A DNA stretch of 64,000 bases from Phycisphaerales bacterium (GCA_016699835.1 CP064987.1:3100001-3164000); one strand, 5' to 3'. Shown: positions 8,461 through 17,657, counted from the first letter of the stretch. Notes: generated by a model from the sequence alone, not told the origin. Numbers and translations are program-made.

Positions 8461-8868
8461 AGGGGCTCCTTGGGGCGCGGGGGGCAGGACTTGACGGGCT
8501 CCTCGACGAACTCATGTTGTATCGGCACATCAGGTTCCTGGACTCGTTCGGATCGAGAGAACGGCATTTCCACGGTTATGCCGCTCTGGGGGCGAGGAGT
8601 CTCACGCGAGCGGCCTGGTGGGGACCGAGCCAACGACACCGAATACACGTTCGACGGCTCCATGCGGCCCATGTGGAAGAGGAATATGAGCCTCTCCTGT
8701 CGCCCGTCGGAGTTCAAGCCGGGTGTCGGGTGGTTGTTCGTGTGTGGCGTGGGCCTATCCTTTTCGCCCGGTGGTTGTGGCGACGTGTCGGCTCGACCCG
8801 CCCGCATCCGGTTGCCCATTTCCAGACTTTTTGCGGTCCTTGTTCCGCTCACTTTGGAGCCTCCTGCC
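8461..8868. other. Divergent intergenic region
   Basis: This 408-base region separates the LURP-like gene (minus) from the exported protein gene (plus) and so should hold both promoters. I see no convincing -35/-10 pair, RNA gene or repeat. ORFs crossing it overlap the LURP-like gene and have poor composition. Confidence 0.4.
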
Positions 8869-9996
8869 GTGCGACTCTCTTTGATTCTCGCCTGCGTGAT
8901 CTTTGTGGTCGCTCGCGCGTCGGCGGCGATGGACGCCCTGGCCTCGGCGGACCTTCCGGTGGAGATCGTCCGTTCAACGGGGTCCTTGACCGAGTCTCAG
9001 CGTGAGGAGGTCGGGGCGTTCGCCGCGTCGCTGCTCCCCGGGTTGTCGTCGGAGAGCGCGGTGGAGGTGGCCGAGGCCCGGCGGGCGCTGGTGAAGCCTT
9101 TGCGAGATCCGCAGGTGACGGCCCCGGTGCGGATCGAGTTGGCGACTCGATTGAAGTCGTCACTGACGAGTGCGGCGAGCGGCTCGGGGGAGGCTTCGGC
9201 GGTGAACGCGCTTGTAATTGCGGGTGATCTCGCGACGGTGGAGTCGCTGGGCGTGATCGAGGCGGGGATGCGATCGACGGGCGCGCCGGTTCGGTATGAG
9301 GCGGCGTACGCGTCGATGCGGGTCTTCCAGACCGCGGGTTCGCCGGGGGCCAGCCCGATCCGGGCCGATGCCGTTGATGGGCATGTTCGAACACTCGAAT
9401 CATGGCTGAAGACCGAGAAGGAGCCGATGGTTGTCGCGGCGCTCGTGCGGGCGCTCGCGGCAGCAGCGGAGAACTCCAAACCGGAGTTCTCGTCGAGCCG
9501 GTCGCGGGCTCTGGTCTCCCTGGCGAGTAGCATGGAATCGCGGGCGGACGTGAGCGGGAACAAGGACCTCTCGCCGGCGATGCTCGAGGCGCTGCTCCTG
9601 GCGCTCTTGACCGAGCGTGACCAGTCGGCGTCGATCAGGAATCCCGAGGTCTCAAAGGCGGCCGCGAGGCTCGCGGGTCTATCGCTCTCCCACACCATCC
9701 GCGTGCTCGCCTCAGGGAGTCGTCTGTCGGAGGTGGAGGGCGCGGCGATCCAGCCCCGCGAGTTGTACGCCCAGGTCGCGGCGGCGGCCGAGACGGTGAT
9801 CGCGGCGACGGCCACACAACTCGACACCGGGAGCGGCGTGAGCGTGCGTTCATACAACCTTGGGGACACGCTCCGCAAGGGCACGGTGCGCGACGACGCC
9901 CAGTTCGCCATCGATGCCAAGAAGCACGTCGACGCGGGCGGAACGCTGGGCAAAGCGCCGTTCTCCCTCCCGGCGGAGACGTTCAAGACGAAGTGA
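8869..9996 (+). CDS. Exported alpha-helical protein of unknown function
   Basis: The 375-residue product starts with a signal peptide (RLSLILACVIFVVARASA) and the rest is Ala/Ser/Glu-rich and predicted helical, with HEAT/ARM-like spacing of short helices (for example EPMVVAALVRALAAAAE). I recognise no catalytic motif. The start is GTG 8869, nine bases after a GGAG; starting here gives a clean signal peptide with cleavage near ASA^AMD. The gene is followed, after a hairpin-bearing gap, by a solute-binding protein gene on the same strand. An extracytoplasmic scaffold role is only a guess. Confidence 0.65.
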   Translation: MRLSLILACVIFVVARASAAMDALASADLPVEIVRSTGSLTESQREEVGAFAASLLPGLSSESAVEVAEARRALVKPLRDPQVTAPVRIELATRLKSSLTSAASGSGEASAVNALVIAGDLATVESLGVIEAGMRSTGAPVRYEAAYASMRVFQTAGSPGASPIRADAVDGHVRTLESWLKTEKEPMVVAALVRALAAAAENSKPEFSSSRSRALVSLASSMESRADVSGNKDLSPAMLEALLLALLTERDQSASIRNPEVSKAAARLAGLSLSHTIRVLASGSRLSEVEGAAIQPRELYAQVAAAAETVIAATATQLDTGSGVSVRSYNLGDTLRKGTVRDDAQFAIDAKKHVDAGGTLGKAPFSLPAETFKTK

Positions 9997-10096
9997 GAAG
10001 AGAGGGAATGGGGATTGGGCAATGGGTGGGGAGTCGTGATTCGGCATTCGTGATTCGAAACTCGAGAGTGGGTCCCGAGGTTTGATGTGTGGCCGG

Positions 10097-10126
10097 CACC
10101 AGTCGGCCCAGAGCCGCCGACTGGTG
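10097..10126. repeat. Intergenic palindromic hairpin
   Basis: CACCAGTCGGC pairs with GCCGACTGGTG around an eight-base loop, a perfect 11-base stem. It lies between two plus-strand genes and has no T-tract, so it is more like a dispersed palindromic (REP-like) element than an intrinsic terminator. It lies 101 bases after the end of the upstream gene. Confidence 0.55.
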
Positions 10127-10181
10127 GCACCCAGAATCACCACTTTCACCTGCTCGCCATTTCTCCTCCATACCATCGCCG

Positions 10182-12128
10182 ATGTCGTCGCCTGCATCGC
10201 TCTTTTTCAGCCTGCGTCGCCGTGGGCGGTGGTCGTGGGTGGCGATGGCGATGCCCGTGCTGTTGCTCGCGGCGGTCGTGGCGGTGTCGGCGCTGGCGGA
10301 TCGTCCCTTGCCACGGGCGGCGCTGACCATCGTGGACAAGGACTCGTCGACCCTCGACCTGCACCAGATGTCGTGGTCGCAGGAGTTCCGTCTCGCGCGG
10401 CTGCTGCACGAGGGGCTGGTGCGCCACGACGTGCTCGCGGGAGACATGCGGGTGATGCCCGGGCTTGCCGAGACGTGGGAGAAGAGCGAGGACTCGACGA
10501 CGTTCACGTTCCACCTGCGCGAGGGGCTGCGCTGGTCCGACGGGCGCCCGCTGACGGCGGAGCACGTGCGGGAGTCGTGGCGGCGCGCCATGCTCCCCGA
10601 CGCCAAGAACGACTACGACAAACTCTTCGGCCTGCTCAAGGGCGGGCGTGAGTTCACGGCGTGGCGCGCGGGGGCGCTCGCGTCGTATACCGAGGTGCGG
10701 GCGGCGACGGGCGCGTTCCCCAGCGACGCGTCGCACACACATGGTGGCGGGCCGGCGGACCATCTCCGCTCGGCGCGGGCGCTGCTGATCGAGACCTATC
10801 GCCGGTTCGACGAGACGGTTGGTGTGGAAGCGCCCGATGCGCGGACGCTGGTGGTCGAGTTGGAGCATCCCACGCCGCACTTTCTCGACATCGTGGCCTT
10901 CGCGCCCTTCGCGGCGGTGGATGTCGAGACCATCGAGCGCTTCGAGCGGCTCGACGAGCGATCGGGCGTGGTCTCGACGGACTCGGCGTGGCTGACGCCG
11001 GAGCATCTGTGCACGTCCGGGCCGTTTGTCGTCTCGCGACTGCGGTTCAAGCGCGACGTGCGCCTCACGAAGAACCCGAACTACTGGGCGGCGGATCGCG
11101 TCGCGATCGACTCGGTCGAGATCCTGTCGATCGAAGATCCCTCGGCGCAGGTGCTGGCGTACGAGACCGGGGCGGCGGAGATGGTGGCGGACGTGACCGC
11201 GCCGTATGTCGCCGAGATGCTCGCCGCCAAGCGAGAGTTCTACGCCGAGCACCAGTCGCTGGTGGACGAGATGCGGGCCAAGGGCGCGAGCGAGTTGGAG
11301 ATTGACCGAGCCCTCCCGCGCGACCCGCGGAGCCGCATCCACGCGTTCCCGGCGTATGGCATGTACTTCTACAACTTCAACTGTGCGCCGCGGCTTCGCG
11401 ACGGGCGGCCCAACCCCTTCGCCGACGCGCGCGTGCGCAAGGCCTTCGCCCTCGCGATCGACAAGCAGCGCATCGCCGACGACGTGCGCCGCCTCGGCGA
11501 GACGCCCGCCACGACCGTCATCCCTCCCGGAGCGATCGACGGGTACTCCTCGCCCACGGGGTGCGGCTTCGACCCCGAAGAAGCGCGACGCCTGCTCGCG
11601 GACGCTGGGCACGCCAACGGCCAAGGCCTTCCCGTCATCGAGATCCTCCTCAACAAGCAGGGCGGGCACGAGTTGATCGCCCAGGCCGTGCAGCGGGATT
11701 GGCGTTCGATCCTGGGCGTCGAGGTTCGCCTGGAGGTGAAGGAGACGCGTGTCTTCCGCGACGACCTCAAAAACGGCAACTTCATGGTCAGCCGCGCCTC
11801 GTGGTTCGGGGACTATGGCGACCCGCAGACCTTCCTCGACATCAACCGGACGAACGACAACAACAACGATCGGCAGTATTCCAACCCGGCGTACGACGCG
11901 CTGCTGGTGCAGAGCGAGCGGGCGACGACGCTCCGTGAGCGGTACGACCTGCAATCCCGAGCCGAGCGGATGCTGGTGGAGGAGGAGTTCCCCCTCGCGC
12001 CGATCTTCCGGTACATGAACGTGCTGCTCTTCGACGCCCACGAGGTGCGGGGCGTGAGCGACCACGCGCGTCAGATCCAGGACTTTTCGCGGGTGTCGAT
12101 CGACCGGGGCGAGGGACGCGAGGAGTAG
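10182..12128 (+). CDS. ABC transporter solute-binding protein, family 5 (peptide/oligosaccharide type)
   Basis: The 648-residue product has an N-terminal membrane anchor or signal (WVAMAMPVLLLAAVVAVSALA) and then the SBP_bac_5 fold: ARLLHEGLVRHD, VMPGLAETWEKSEDSTTFTFHLREGLRWSDGRPLTAEHV, NPNYW, and VRKAFALAIDKQRIAD. These segments are characteristic of OppA/DppA-type lipoproteins and exported binding proteins. It is about 100 residues longer than typical OppA, with extra sequence between the two lobes. ATG 10182 was chosen because it gives a complete export signal. No permease or ATPase genes flank it, so it is an orphan binding protein; its ligand cannot be read from the sequence. Confidence 0.88.
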   Translation: MSSPASLFFSLRRRGRWSWVAMAMPVLLLAAVVAVSALADRPLPRAALTIVDKDSSTLDLHQMSWSQEFRLARLLHEGLVRHDVLAGDMRVMPGLAETWEKSEDSTTFTFHLREGLRWSDGRPLTAEHVRESWRRAMLPDAKNDYDKLFGLLKGGREFTAWRAGALASYTEVRAATGAFPSDASHTHGGGPADHLRSARALLIETYRRFDETVGVEAPDARTLVVELEHPTPHFLDIVAFAPFAAVDVETIERFERLDERSGVVSTDSAWLTPEHLCTSGPFVVSRLRFKRDVRLTKNPNYWAADRVAIDSVEILSIEDPSAQVLAYETGAAEMVADVTAPYVAEMLAAKREFYAEHQSLVDEMRAKGASELEIDRALPRDPRSRIHAFPAYGMYFYNFNCAPRLRDGRPNPFADARVRKAFALAIDKQRIADDVRRLGETPATTVIPPGAIDGYSSPTGCGFDPEEARRLLADAGHANGQGLPVIEILLNKQGGHELIAQAVQRDWRSILGVEVRLEVKETRVFRDDLKNGNFMVSRASWFGDYGDPQTFLDINRTNDNNNDRQYSNPAYDALLVQSERATTLRERYDLQSRAERMLVEEEFPLAPIFRYMNVLLFDAHEVRGVSDHARQIQDFSRVSIDRGEGREE

Positions 12129-12420
12129 GCAGGCCATAGGACGCGAGCCGCCTCGAACAGGGTTTAGGCTCAGGTGGTCCTATCGGACGATCTATCCGGA
12201 TCGAGAGCCGCGTTCGGCGTGGTGGTGTCGTGAATGCGTGAGATTCATGTCCGCGACTCGGAGACGTAGTTGCGAGTCGAGCGGCCCACTCCCGCAGTCG
12301 GCGAATTCAAGGTGAGGTGGAACAGGATCCAGTCCGGGCGGCAAGTCCGACGATCGGCACGAAAGACAACCGGCCCCCGTGAGGAGGCCGGCTGCGAGAG
12401 ACACAGAGTTGAGCACGAAC
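12129..12420. other. Intergenic region between solute-binding protein and pilin-like gene
   Basis: Convergent genes flank this 292-base stretch. It contains a terminator for the pilin-like gene at its right side (12366-12391). Nothing else is recognisable. Confidence 0.4.
12366..12391 (-). terminator. Terminator of the pilin-like gene
   Basis: CCGGCC (12370-12375) and GGCCGG (12386-12391) form a GC-rich hairpin, and the minus strand then reads TTGTCTTTCG. It lies 29 bases beyond the stop codon at 12421. Confidence 0.65.
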
Positions 12421-12876
12421 TCAGTCGGTGGTCGTCGCGGAGATCGCGCCGGTGGCCTCGTTGAAGTTCGAGGCGTAGAGCTGGTTGGGAATCGGGGCCG
12501 TCGTGGCCGTAGCGGTGGAGAAGACCCAGGCGGTCGTCGCGGAGCCGGTGGCGTCGGCGACGGAGACCGAGGACCGGGTGCCGGTGCCGGTGAAGGCAGG
12601 ATTATCCGGAGCCGACTTGACGTAGTTGCCGTTGATCATGTCGGTCCAGCCGGTGGTGGCGAACGCCGGATAGGCGTTGTTGTTGCGAGCGGCGTAGAGC
12701 TCGATCTGGTTCTGAAGGGTCTTGAGCTGGCTCTTGAGGTTGCCGGCCTGGGCGTCGTTGGTCGCGTTCGTGAACTGGGGCACGACGATGGCGGCGAGGA
12801 TGCCGAGGATGACGACGACGATCAGAATTTCGACGAGGGTGAACGCCTTATTCAACTTACGAGAACGGAAACGCAT
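12421..12876 (-). CDS. Prepilin-like (type IV pilin / GspG-type pseudopilin) protein
   Basis: The 151-residue product begins MRFRSRKLNKA and then FTLVEILIVVVILGILAAIVVPQF, the class III prepilin signal: a short basic leader, cleavage before Phe and Glu at mature position 5. The -1 residue is Ala instead of the usual Gly, which PilD-type peptidases tolerate. The rest (NDAQAGNLKSQLKTLQNQIELYAARNNNAYPA) matches the GspG/PilE helix and start of the globular head. AAGGAG precedes two adjacent ATGs; 12876 has the better spacing, 12879 is possible. It stands alone with its own terminator, without secretion or pilus machinery nearby. Confidence 0.88.
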   Translation of the reverse strand: MRFRSRKLNKAFTLVEILIVVVILGILAAIVVPQFTNATNDAQAGNLKSQLKTLQNQIELYAARNNNAYPAFATTGWTDMINGNYVKSAPDNPAFTGTGTRSSVSVADATGSATTAWVFSTATATTAPIPNQLYASNFNEATGAISATTTD

Positions 12877-12879
12877 CAT

Positions 12880-13408
12880 GATGCTCCTTCGAAATGGGAC
12901 CCGAAACGTGGCCCGTGCGACGCGTCCTTCTGGCCGCCGTTGCCACACACAATCACGACCCAAAGCGAACGCCGCGTCTGGGCCCAATCTCGGAATCGGG
13001 CGCTCTCGCGTCCGACCGACCAACGCCGCGGCGATGAACTCGCCCGGCGAGAGAAGAGATCGGTTGCGGGAGGCATGATTTCAAGCGATGGGGGATCGGG
13101 TAGCGTCCGGCGTGCGGGTTGTGCCGACTGGGCGGGGGTTGCGTGTCGCCCGTGCTGGAGTGTGGGGACGTTGGGCGGGATTCTCGGGCGTGGCACGCTA
13201 AGGCCAACTCGCCAGTATGACACCCGCGAGTAGACGCGGGCCAGGAAGTGTGGGGGAAACCCTTGGAATCTCTGGTCCCGCACGCGACAGGCCGGTAGAC
13301 TGGGTCGCCCGGAAAACACACTCGTCTGGGCGTGCTTTGTGGGGATCCATGGTTCGGGCCACGTGACGGCTTCGTGCGCGGGGCTCTTATTGCGAAGGAG
13401 ATGAAGAA
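12880..13408. other. Divergent intergenic region upstream of pilin-like and dockerin genes
   Basis: This 529-base gap lies between the start of the pilin-like gene (minus) and the start of the dockerin protein (plus). Apart from the ribosome sites at both ends (AAGGAG on each strand) I see no gene, repeat or clear promoter. Confidence 0.4.
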
Positions 13409-14251
13409 ATGAAGGGACTGGCTTTGGCGTTGGCGGTCGGGTTGCCCGTGGCGATGGCGGGGGCTGCGGAGACCGTGGTCTTCCAGAACAACTCGGACAA
13501 CGGCTACTTCACGCCGTTCAACACTGGCAACGCGACGACTGTGACGTATGGCGACAGCGGGTGGCTCGGGTTCATCGGCGACGGCACACCGACCTTCACG
13601 TGCAACCGCATGGTTCTCGGGCTGGCGACATTTGGGAGCGACACGCCCGGCTCGGCGGAACTGGTCTTCACGTTCAACGACGGCGACCCGAGCGGGCTGG
13701 TCTTTGGGCCCGGAACGGAGTTCTACTCGACGACGATCAACATCGACCTTCCCGCGGCTCCGATCGCGGGCGGCCAGGCGACGTACTTCGATCTCAGCAT
13801 CCCCCTGCCCTCGATCGTGACGTCGGCGGGCTTCAACAACATCGGTTGGAGCGTGTCGTTCAACAACTGGGTGTACGACGGTCAGTTCGGGTTCCAGGTG
13901 AGCACGGCCAGCGGGCAGGCCGTGGGGTTCTACACCAGCAACGCGTCGTTCAACGACGGCTCGTCGTGGAGCCTGTTCTCCTTCGGGCCCGACACCAACA
14001 CGGGCGTGGCAAACTTTGTCGCGACGATCTACGAGGGGCAGGACTGCGTGGCCGACGTGGACGACGGCTCGGGCTTCGGCATCCCTGACGGCGGCGTCAC
14101 GGTGGACGATCTTCTGTACTACCTCAGCATCTTCAACGTCGGCGACCTCGGCGCGGACGTGGACGACGGCAGCGGGACGGGCGTTACCGACGGCGGCGTG
14201 ACAATCGACGATCTGCTGTACTTCCTCGTGCGGTTCAACGCCGGCTGCTGA
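13409..14251 (+). CDS. Secreted protein with two C-terminal GC-type dockerin-like repeats
   Basis: The 280-residue product has a signal peptide (MKGLALALAVGLPVAMAGA) and an Asn/Gly/Ser-rich beta body of about 190 residues with no known catalytic motif. Two calcium-loop repeats follow, built on ADVDDGSGFGIPDGGVTVDD and ADVDDGSGTGVTDGGVTIDD, each followed by LLYYL/LLYFL, and the chain ends FNAGC. Such domains, which I recall being named GC-type dockerins in Phycisphaerae genomes, resemble cellulosomal dockerins with paired EF-hand-like loops. They are thought to anchor or sort the protein. AAGGAG precedes the ATG. A strong terminator follows. Confidence 0.85.
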   Translation: MKGLALALAVGLPVAMAGAAETVVFQNNSDNGYFTPFNTGNATTVTYGDSGWLGFIGDGTPTFTCNRMVLGLATFGSDTPGSAELVFTFNDGDPSGLVFGPGTEFYSTTINIDLPAAPIAGGQATYFDLSIPLPSIVTSAGFNNIGWSVSFNNWVYDGQFGFQVSTASGQAVGFYTSNASFNDGSSWSLFSFGPDTNTGVANFVATIYEGQDCVADVDDGSGFGIPDGGVTVDDLLYYLSIFNVGDLGADVDDGSGTGVTDGGVTIDDLLYFLVRFNAGC

Positions 14252-14280
14252 GGCGGGCGAATCGTGTGTACAAAATGATG

Positions 14281-14318
14281 ACGGCCCCGGGAGTGGATCC
14301 CGGGGCCGTTTGTGTTTG
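14281..14318 (+). terminator. Strong intrinsic terminator
   Basis: ACGGCCCCGGG pairs perfectly with CCCGGGGCCGT around an eight-base loop and is followed by TTGTGTTT. It ends the dockerin gene at 13409-14251. Confidence 0.85.
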
Positions 14319-14373
14319 GTGAACCTTGAATAGAAGATTCCGGCTCGGAGAGCCAGCCTGCCCGTGGGCGTGG

Positions 14374-16617
14374 CTACTTGTTGAGGATGAGGGGGACGAG
14401 GTCGGTGTTGGGGACGTTGAGGGCGCCCATGAGGGCGGCGGCGGCGGTGCCCTCGTCGCCTTGGGCGTTGCTGAGTTCGATGGCCTGGCGGACGTGGCGC
14501 GATTCGAGCATGTTGCCGAAGCGGCGGGCGCTCTCGGCGGTCTGCGTGAGGAGGGCGACGCGCTCGTCGCCCGAGGCCTTGAGGGCGGCGTCCATCAGGG
14601 CGCGCTGGGCGCGGTCCACGTTGACGCGAGAGAGGATCTCGGCGACGTTCACGCGCGTGGTCGAGGAGACCTCGTCGTCGGTGAGGACGCCGATGAGCGT
14701 GGTGGTGGCGTCGGCGATGTTGAGGGTGGTGTTGCCGCTGATCGCGAGGTCGCGAAGGGCGGTGACGGAGCGGGCGGAGTAGGCCTTGGCCTCGTCGGCG
14801 GTGATGGGCCCGCCCGAGGCGGTCTCCATGAGTTGCGTGAGCGAGGCGGCGAAGTTCGAGGGCGCGATGGAGAGGGGACGCGACTGGACGAGTGGGTCGC
14901 TGCTGTAGCGCCGATTGAGTTCGATGTAGCCCTGGTTCGAGGAGAGCGCGAGCACGGGCGTCGCGACGAGTTTCACGTCGGCGCGGATGTTGCCCAGGAG
15001 GTCGGGCGTGCGGTTGGCGAGTTCGTCGTGAATCACGATGACATCGACGGTGGGGACCTCGGCAAGGCCCGCGGCAAGGTCGTTCACGGTGCGTCCCGGA
15101 GCAATCACGCGATAGCCGGCATCCGCGAGCATCTTGCGGAGGCTCTGCTGGGTCTCGGCGTCGGGCGCGAGGACCGCGGCGATCGGCTGGACCGTTTCGC
15201 GGATGGCCGACGCGAGCGTGGGTACGACGCGCTCGACCCCCGGGAAGGTCTGGGCGGGCTGCGTGCCGGCGATGGCGAGGGCGGCCTCGAACTGGACCCG
15301 GCGATTGGGGAAGGCGACGGCCTGGGCGAGGGGGAGGCCCTCGCCGGTGGTCATCGCCGAGGCGCCCGAGGTCTTGGCGAGCGCGTCGATGGATCGGCGG
15401 GCGAGTGGGGCGTTGCGAGCGGCCATGGCGCGGGAGAGGACTACCTGGTCGATCCGCGGGCCGGCGGCAACGGCGTAGTACATCGCGTCGCGCCGGGCCT
15501 TGTCGCCCGTGGTCGGGTAGGCCGGGTTGTCGTATCCCTCGGGGGACTGGATCTCGCGGCGGAGATTGGCGCCGACCCATTGGGCAACGGCGCTCTGGCT
15601 GTCGTGGTTCTGGTCGAGGGCGTGCTCGGCGAGGCGCATCGTCATCGCCTCGTGGAAGACGGGGGACTTGATCGCGGTCATAAGCAGGCCGGCGCGCGGG
15701 TCATAGGTCCAGAGGAGTTGGTCGTCCTCACCGGGGAAACTGGTGACCTCGGGGCGCTCGTCGTAGTAGAGGTCGGCGAGTTGGACGTAGAGGTCGCCGG
15801 CGGAGAGGCCGCTGTCCCCACCGAGTTTGGTGATGGCGCGGCGGCAGGCGTCGGCAACTCGGGAGTTGGTGGAGTTTGCCGCTACGTCGCTGAGGAAGGG
15901 GATGCTGTGGCGGTGGGGGACGGTGCCGAGGACGTCGGCGACGGTCTCCTGGTGTTCCGGGCGGAGGCCAAGGAGGGCAGTGGAAAGCGGAATAACCGCC
16001 TGGCGTCCCATCTCGGAGATGACCTTGCGGACCTCAAACTGGCGCTCGGGCTTGTTCGCGTCGAGGAGGGCGCCCAGGAGTTGGGGCATGGCGTACTCGC
16101 CGGCATACTTCAGACGGTCGATGGCGCGGAGTTTGCCCCGGAGGGAGCCGGTGAGGGCCTCGATGTTCTTGGCGACCTGCTCGGGGTCACGGGCCCGCTC
16201 GAGTTGGCCCTTGTCGTAGGACTTCTGGATGTCGCCGGCGACCGAGGCCAGTTTGGGGTTGCGTATGGCGCGGGCGACGGTGTTGTCGAAACGCTGGACA
16301 TCGCCCAGGCTCTCGACGAGCGTGACCATCTCGACGTTGGAGAGTTTGCGGTCGAGGAGTTCCTGCCCATAAGCGCCGGCGGCGGCGTCGTTGTCGATCA
16401 GGACGAAGTGGAGGAAGTCGCTCAGGAGCGCCTTATTCGTTGGACGGGAACTCGACGAGGCGGAATCCTCGGTCGGGGCGTCGCCGGCGGCCTGGGCGAG
16501 CGTGGGGAAGGCGAGCCCGGCGCCGAGCGCCATCGCCAGCACCAGCGACATCGCGCCGCTTCGCTTGAGGCCCCGGGTCGTCACGCCGTCACGAGTGTTG
16601 TTGAGAGAACGATCCAC
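14374..16617 (-). CDS. Exported HEAT-repeat protein with a degenerate receiver-like domain
   Basis: The 747-residue product starts at GTG 16617 (GGAG six bases upstream). The signal peptide runs through SLVLAMALGAGLAFPTLAQA and is followed by a Ser-rich linker. Most of the chain is helical with HEAT-like units, e.g. AMPQLLGALLDAN, FEVRKVISEMGRQAVIPLSTALLGL and RHSIPFLSDVAAN. Near residues 510-600 is a response-regulator-like alpha/beta unit: IAAVLAPDAETQQSLRKMLADAGYRVIA, then VDVIVIHDELAN, then TPVLALSS. The acidic pocket and conserved Lys are not clearly kept, so phosphorylation is doubtful. More HEAT-like helices close the protein. The role is unknown. It is divergent from an HTH-receiver gene. 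Confidence 0.7.
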   Translation of the reverse strand: MDRSLNNTRDGVTTRGLKRSGAMSLVLAMALGAGLAFPTLAQAAGDAPTEDSASSSSRPTNKALLSDFLHFVLIDNDAAAGAYGQELLDRKLSNVEMVTLVESLGDVQRFDNTVARAIRNPKLASVAGDIQKSYDKGQLERARDPEQVAKNIEALTGSLRGKLRAIDRLKYAGEYAMPQLLGALLDANKPERQFEVRKVISEMGRQAVIPLSTALLGLRPEHQETVADVLGTVPHRHSIPFLSDVAANSTNSRVADACRRAITKLGGDSGLSAGDLYVQLADLYYDERPEVTSFPGEDDQLLWTYDPRAGLLMTAIKSPVFHEAMTMRLAEHALDQNHDSQSAVAQWVGANLRREIQSPEGYDNPAYPTTGDKARRDAMYYAVAAGPRIDQVVLSRAMAARNAPLARRSIDALAKTSGASAMTTGEGLPLAQAVAFPNRRVQFEAALAIAGTQPAQTFPGVERVVPTLASAIRETVQPIAAVLAPDAETQQSLRKMLADAGYRVIAPGRTVNDLAAGLAEVPTVDVIVIHDELANRTPDLLGNIRADVKLVATPVLALSSNQGYIELNRRYSSDPLVQSRPLSIAPSNFAASLTQLMETASGGPITADEAKAYSARSVTALRDLAISGNTTLNIADATTTLIGVLTDDEVSSTTRVNVAEILSRVNVDRAQRALMDAALKASGDERVALLTQTAESARRFGNMLESRHVRQAIELSNAQGDEGTAAAALMGALNVPNTDLVPLILNK

Positions 16618-17078
16618 GATGAACTCCTGGCTATCAGTGCGGTCTTCGGTCGCGCCCCGAGATCTGGCCCCGGGGTCGAGTGCGAGCGGCCTCATGCCGC
16701 GTGTGGTCCGATCGAACCGGTGCGAGTGGCGGGCGATGGAGCCCAAACACCCGACACGACCAGAACCCGTACGGCTGGCCGAGACTCTCCCTCTGGAGAT
16801 TCGGGCAGCATGGTAGCCGGTCCATGGCGTGTTCTGGCGGAATGTACCGGACGCGGGCGGGTCCCGTCAAATGGGGAGGGGCCTGATGTCCGTGCAGACC
16901 TGTACCCGGGAAAGAGGCGATCGGTTCCGTGTCGGGCGGAAGTGGTCCCAGAACAGTAGTTGGGGCAATTGGCCGACTGTGCCGTCAAGTCGGGTTGCGC
17001 GAACGCCGATGGTGGGTTCGCGTCGGCCCCTTCGTTTCGGGCCGGGTTGGTGGTGTGTGTTGTCTTTGAGGTGCATCG
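16618..17078. other. Divergent intergenic region
   Basis: This 461-base region between the HEAT protein (minus) and the HTH-receiver gene (plus) should hold their promoters. I recognise no RNA gene, repeat, attachment site or convincing promoter pair. Confidence 0.4.
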
Positions 17079-17657
17079 ATGGCCATTGAAAAAGAAGTTC
17101 TGACGACGGGCGAGGTCGCCAAGATCTGCAACGTCGCTCCTCGGACGGTTTCCAAGTGGTTCGACTCGGGCGCCCTCAAGGGATACCGCATCCCCGGGTC
17201 CCGCGACCGGCGCATCCCCAGCGGCGAACTCATGAAGTTCATGAAGGCCCACGGGATCCCGCTCGAAGGCCTCGCCTCGGGGCGCACGCGTGTCCTCATC
17301 GTCGACGACGAGAAGGACATCACGATGACGCTCGAACGCATCCTGACCGAGCAGACGAGTTACGAGGTCAAGACGGCGGCGGGCGCGTTCGCCGCCGGCA
17401 TGGAGGCCGAACGCTTCCGTCCCCACGTTCTCCTCCTCGACATCCATCTGGGCGAGGGCGACGCGAAGCAACTCGCCGACCAGATCCGCCGCAACGAGCA
17501 CCTCCAGCACACCAAGATCATCGCGATGAGCGGCAAACTCACCGATGGTCAGGCGCAGGGCCTCCGCCCCAGCGGGTACGACGGGTTCCTCAAGAAGCCC
17601 TTCCAGGTCCGCCAGGTGGTCGAGTCGATCGAGTCGGCAATGACGCTGGTCCGCTGA
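17079..17657 (+). CDS. HTH (BldC/excisionase-like) plus response-regulator receiver fusion
   Basis: The 192-residue product begins with a MerR/BldC-type winged helix-turn-helix (residues about 7-60): LTTGEVAKICNVAPRTVSKWFDSGALKGYRIPGSRDRRIP. A receiver domain follows (70-190): RVLIVDDEKDITMTLERIL with the acidic pair, HVLLLDIHLGEG with the phospho-acceptor Asp, IIAMSGK, and GYDGFLKKPF with the conserved Lys. All key receiver residues appear intact. The order (HTH first, receiver last) is the reverse of common response regulators. No histidine kinase is adjacent, so the partner is unknown. The start is ATG 17079, behind a GAGG. Confidence 0.85.
   Translation: MAIEKEVLTTGEVAKICNVAPRTVSKWFDSGALKGYRIPGSRDRRIPSGELMKFMKAHGIPLEGLASGRTRVLIVDDEKDITMTLERILTEQTSYEVKTAAGAFAAGMEAERFRPHVLLLDIHLGEGDAKQLADQIRRNEHLQHTKIIAMSGKLTDGQAQGLRPSGYDGFLKKPFQVRQVVESIESAMTLVR

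Noticed and set aside
8406..8852. 148-codon minus-strand ORF
   Set aside because: Overlaps the start of the LURP-like gene in another frame and is Pro/Arg/Ser-rich low complexity.
10146..12137. 663-codon minus-strand frame opposite the solute-binding protein
   Set aside because: Arg/His/Val-rich shadow; the plus-strand reading has clear SBP motifs.
12953..15580. 875-codon open frame on the minus strand
   Set aside because: It overlaps the dockerin gene on the other strand, a terminator and the HEAT gene. Its translation is Arg/Pro/His-rich in the style of a GC-rich shadow frame.
14326..16959. 877-codon plus-strand open frame opposite the HEAT protein
   Set aside because: Gly/Glu/Val-rich shadow of the minus-strand gene with no domain, signal or ribosome site.
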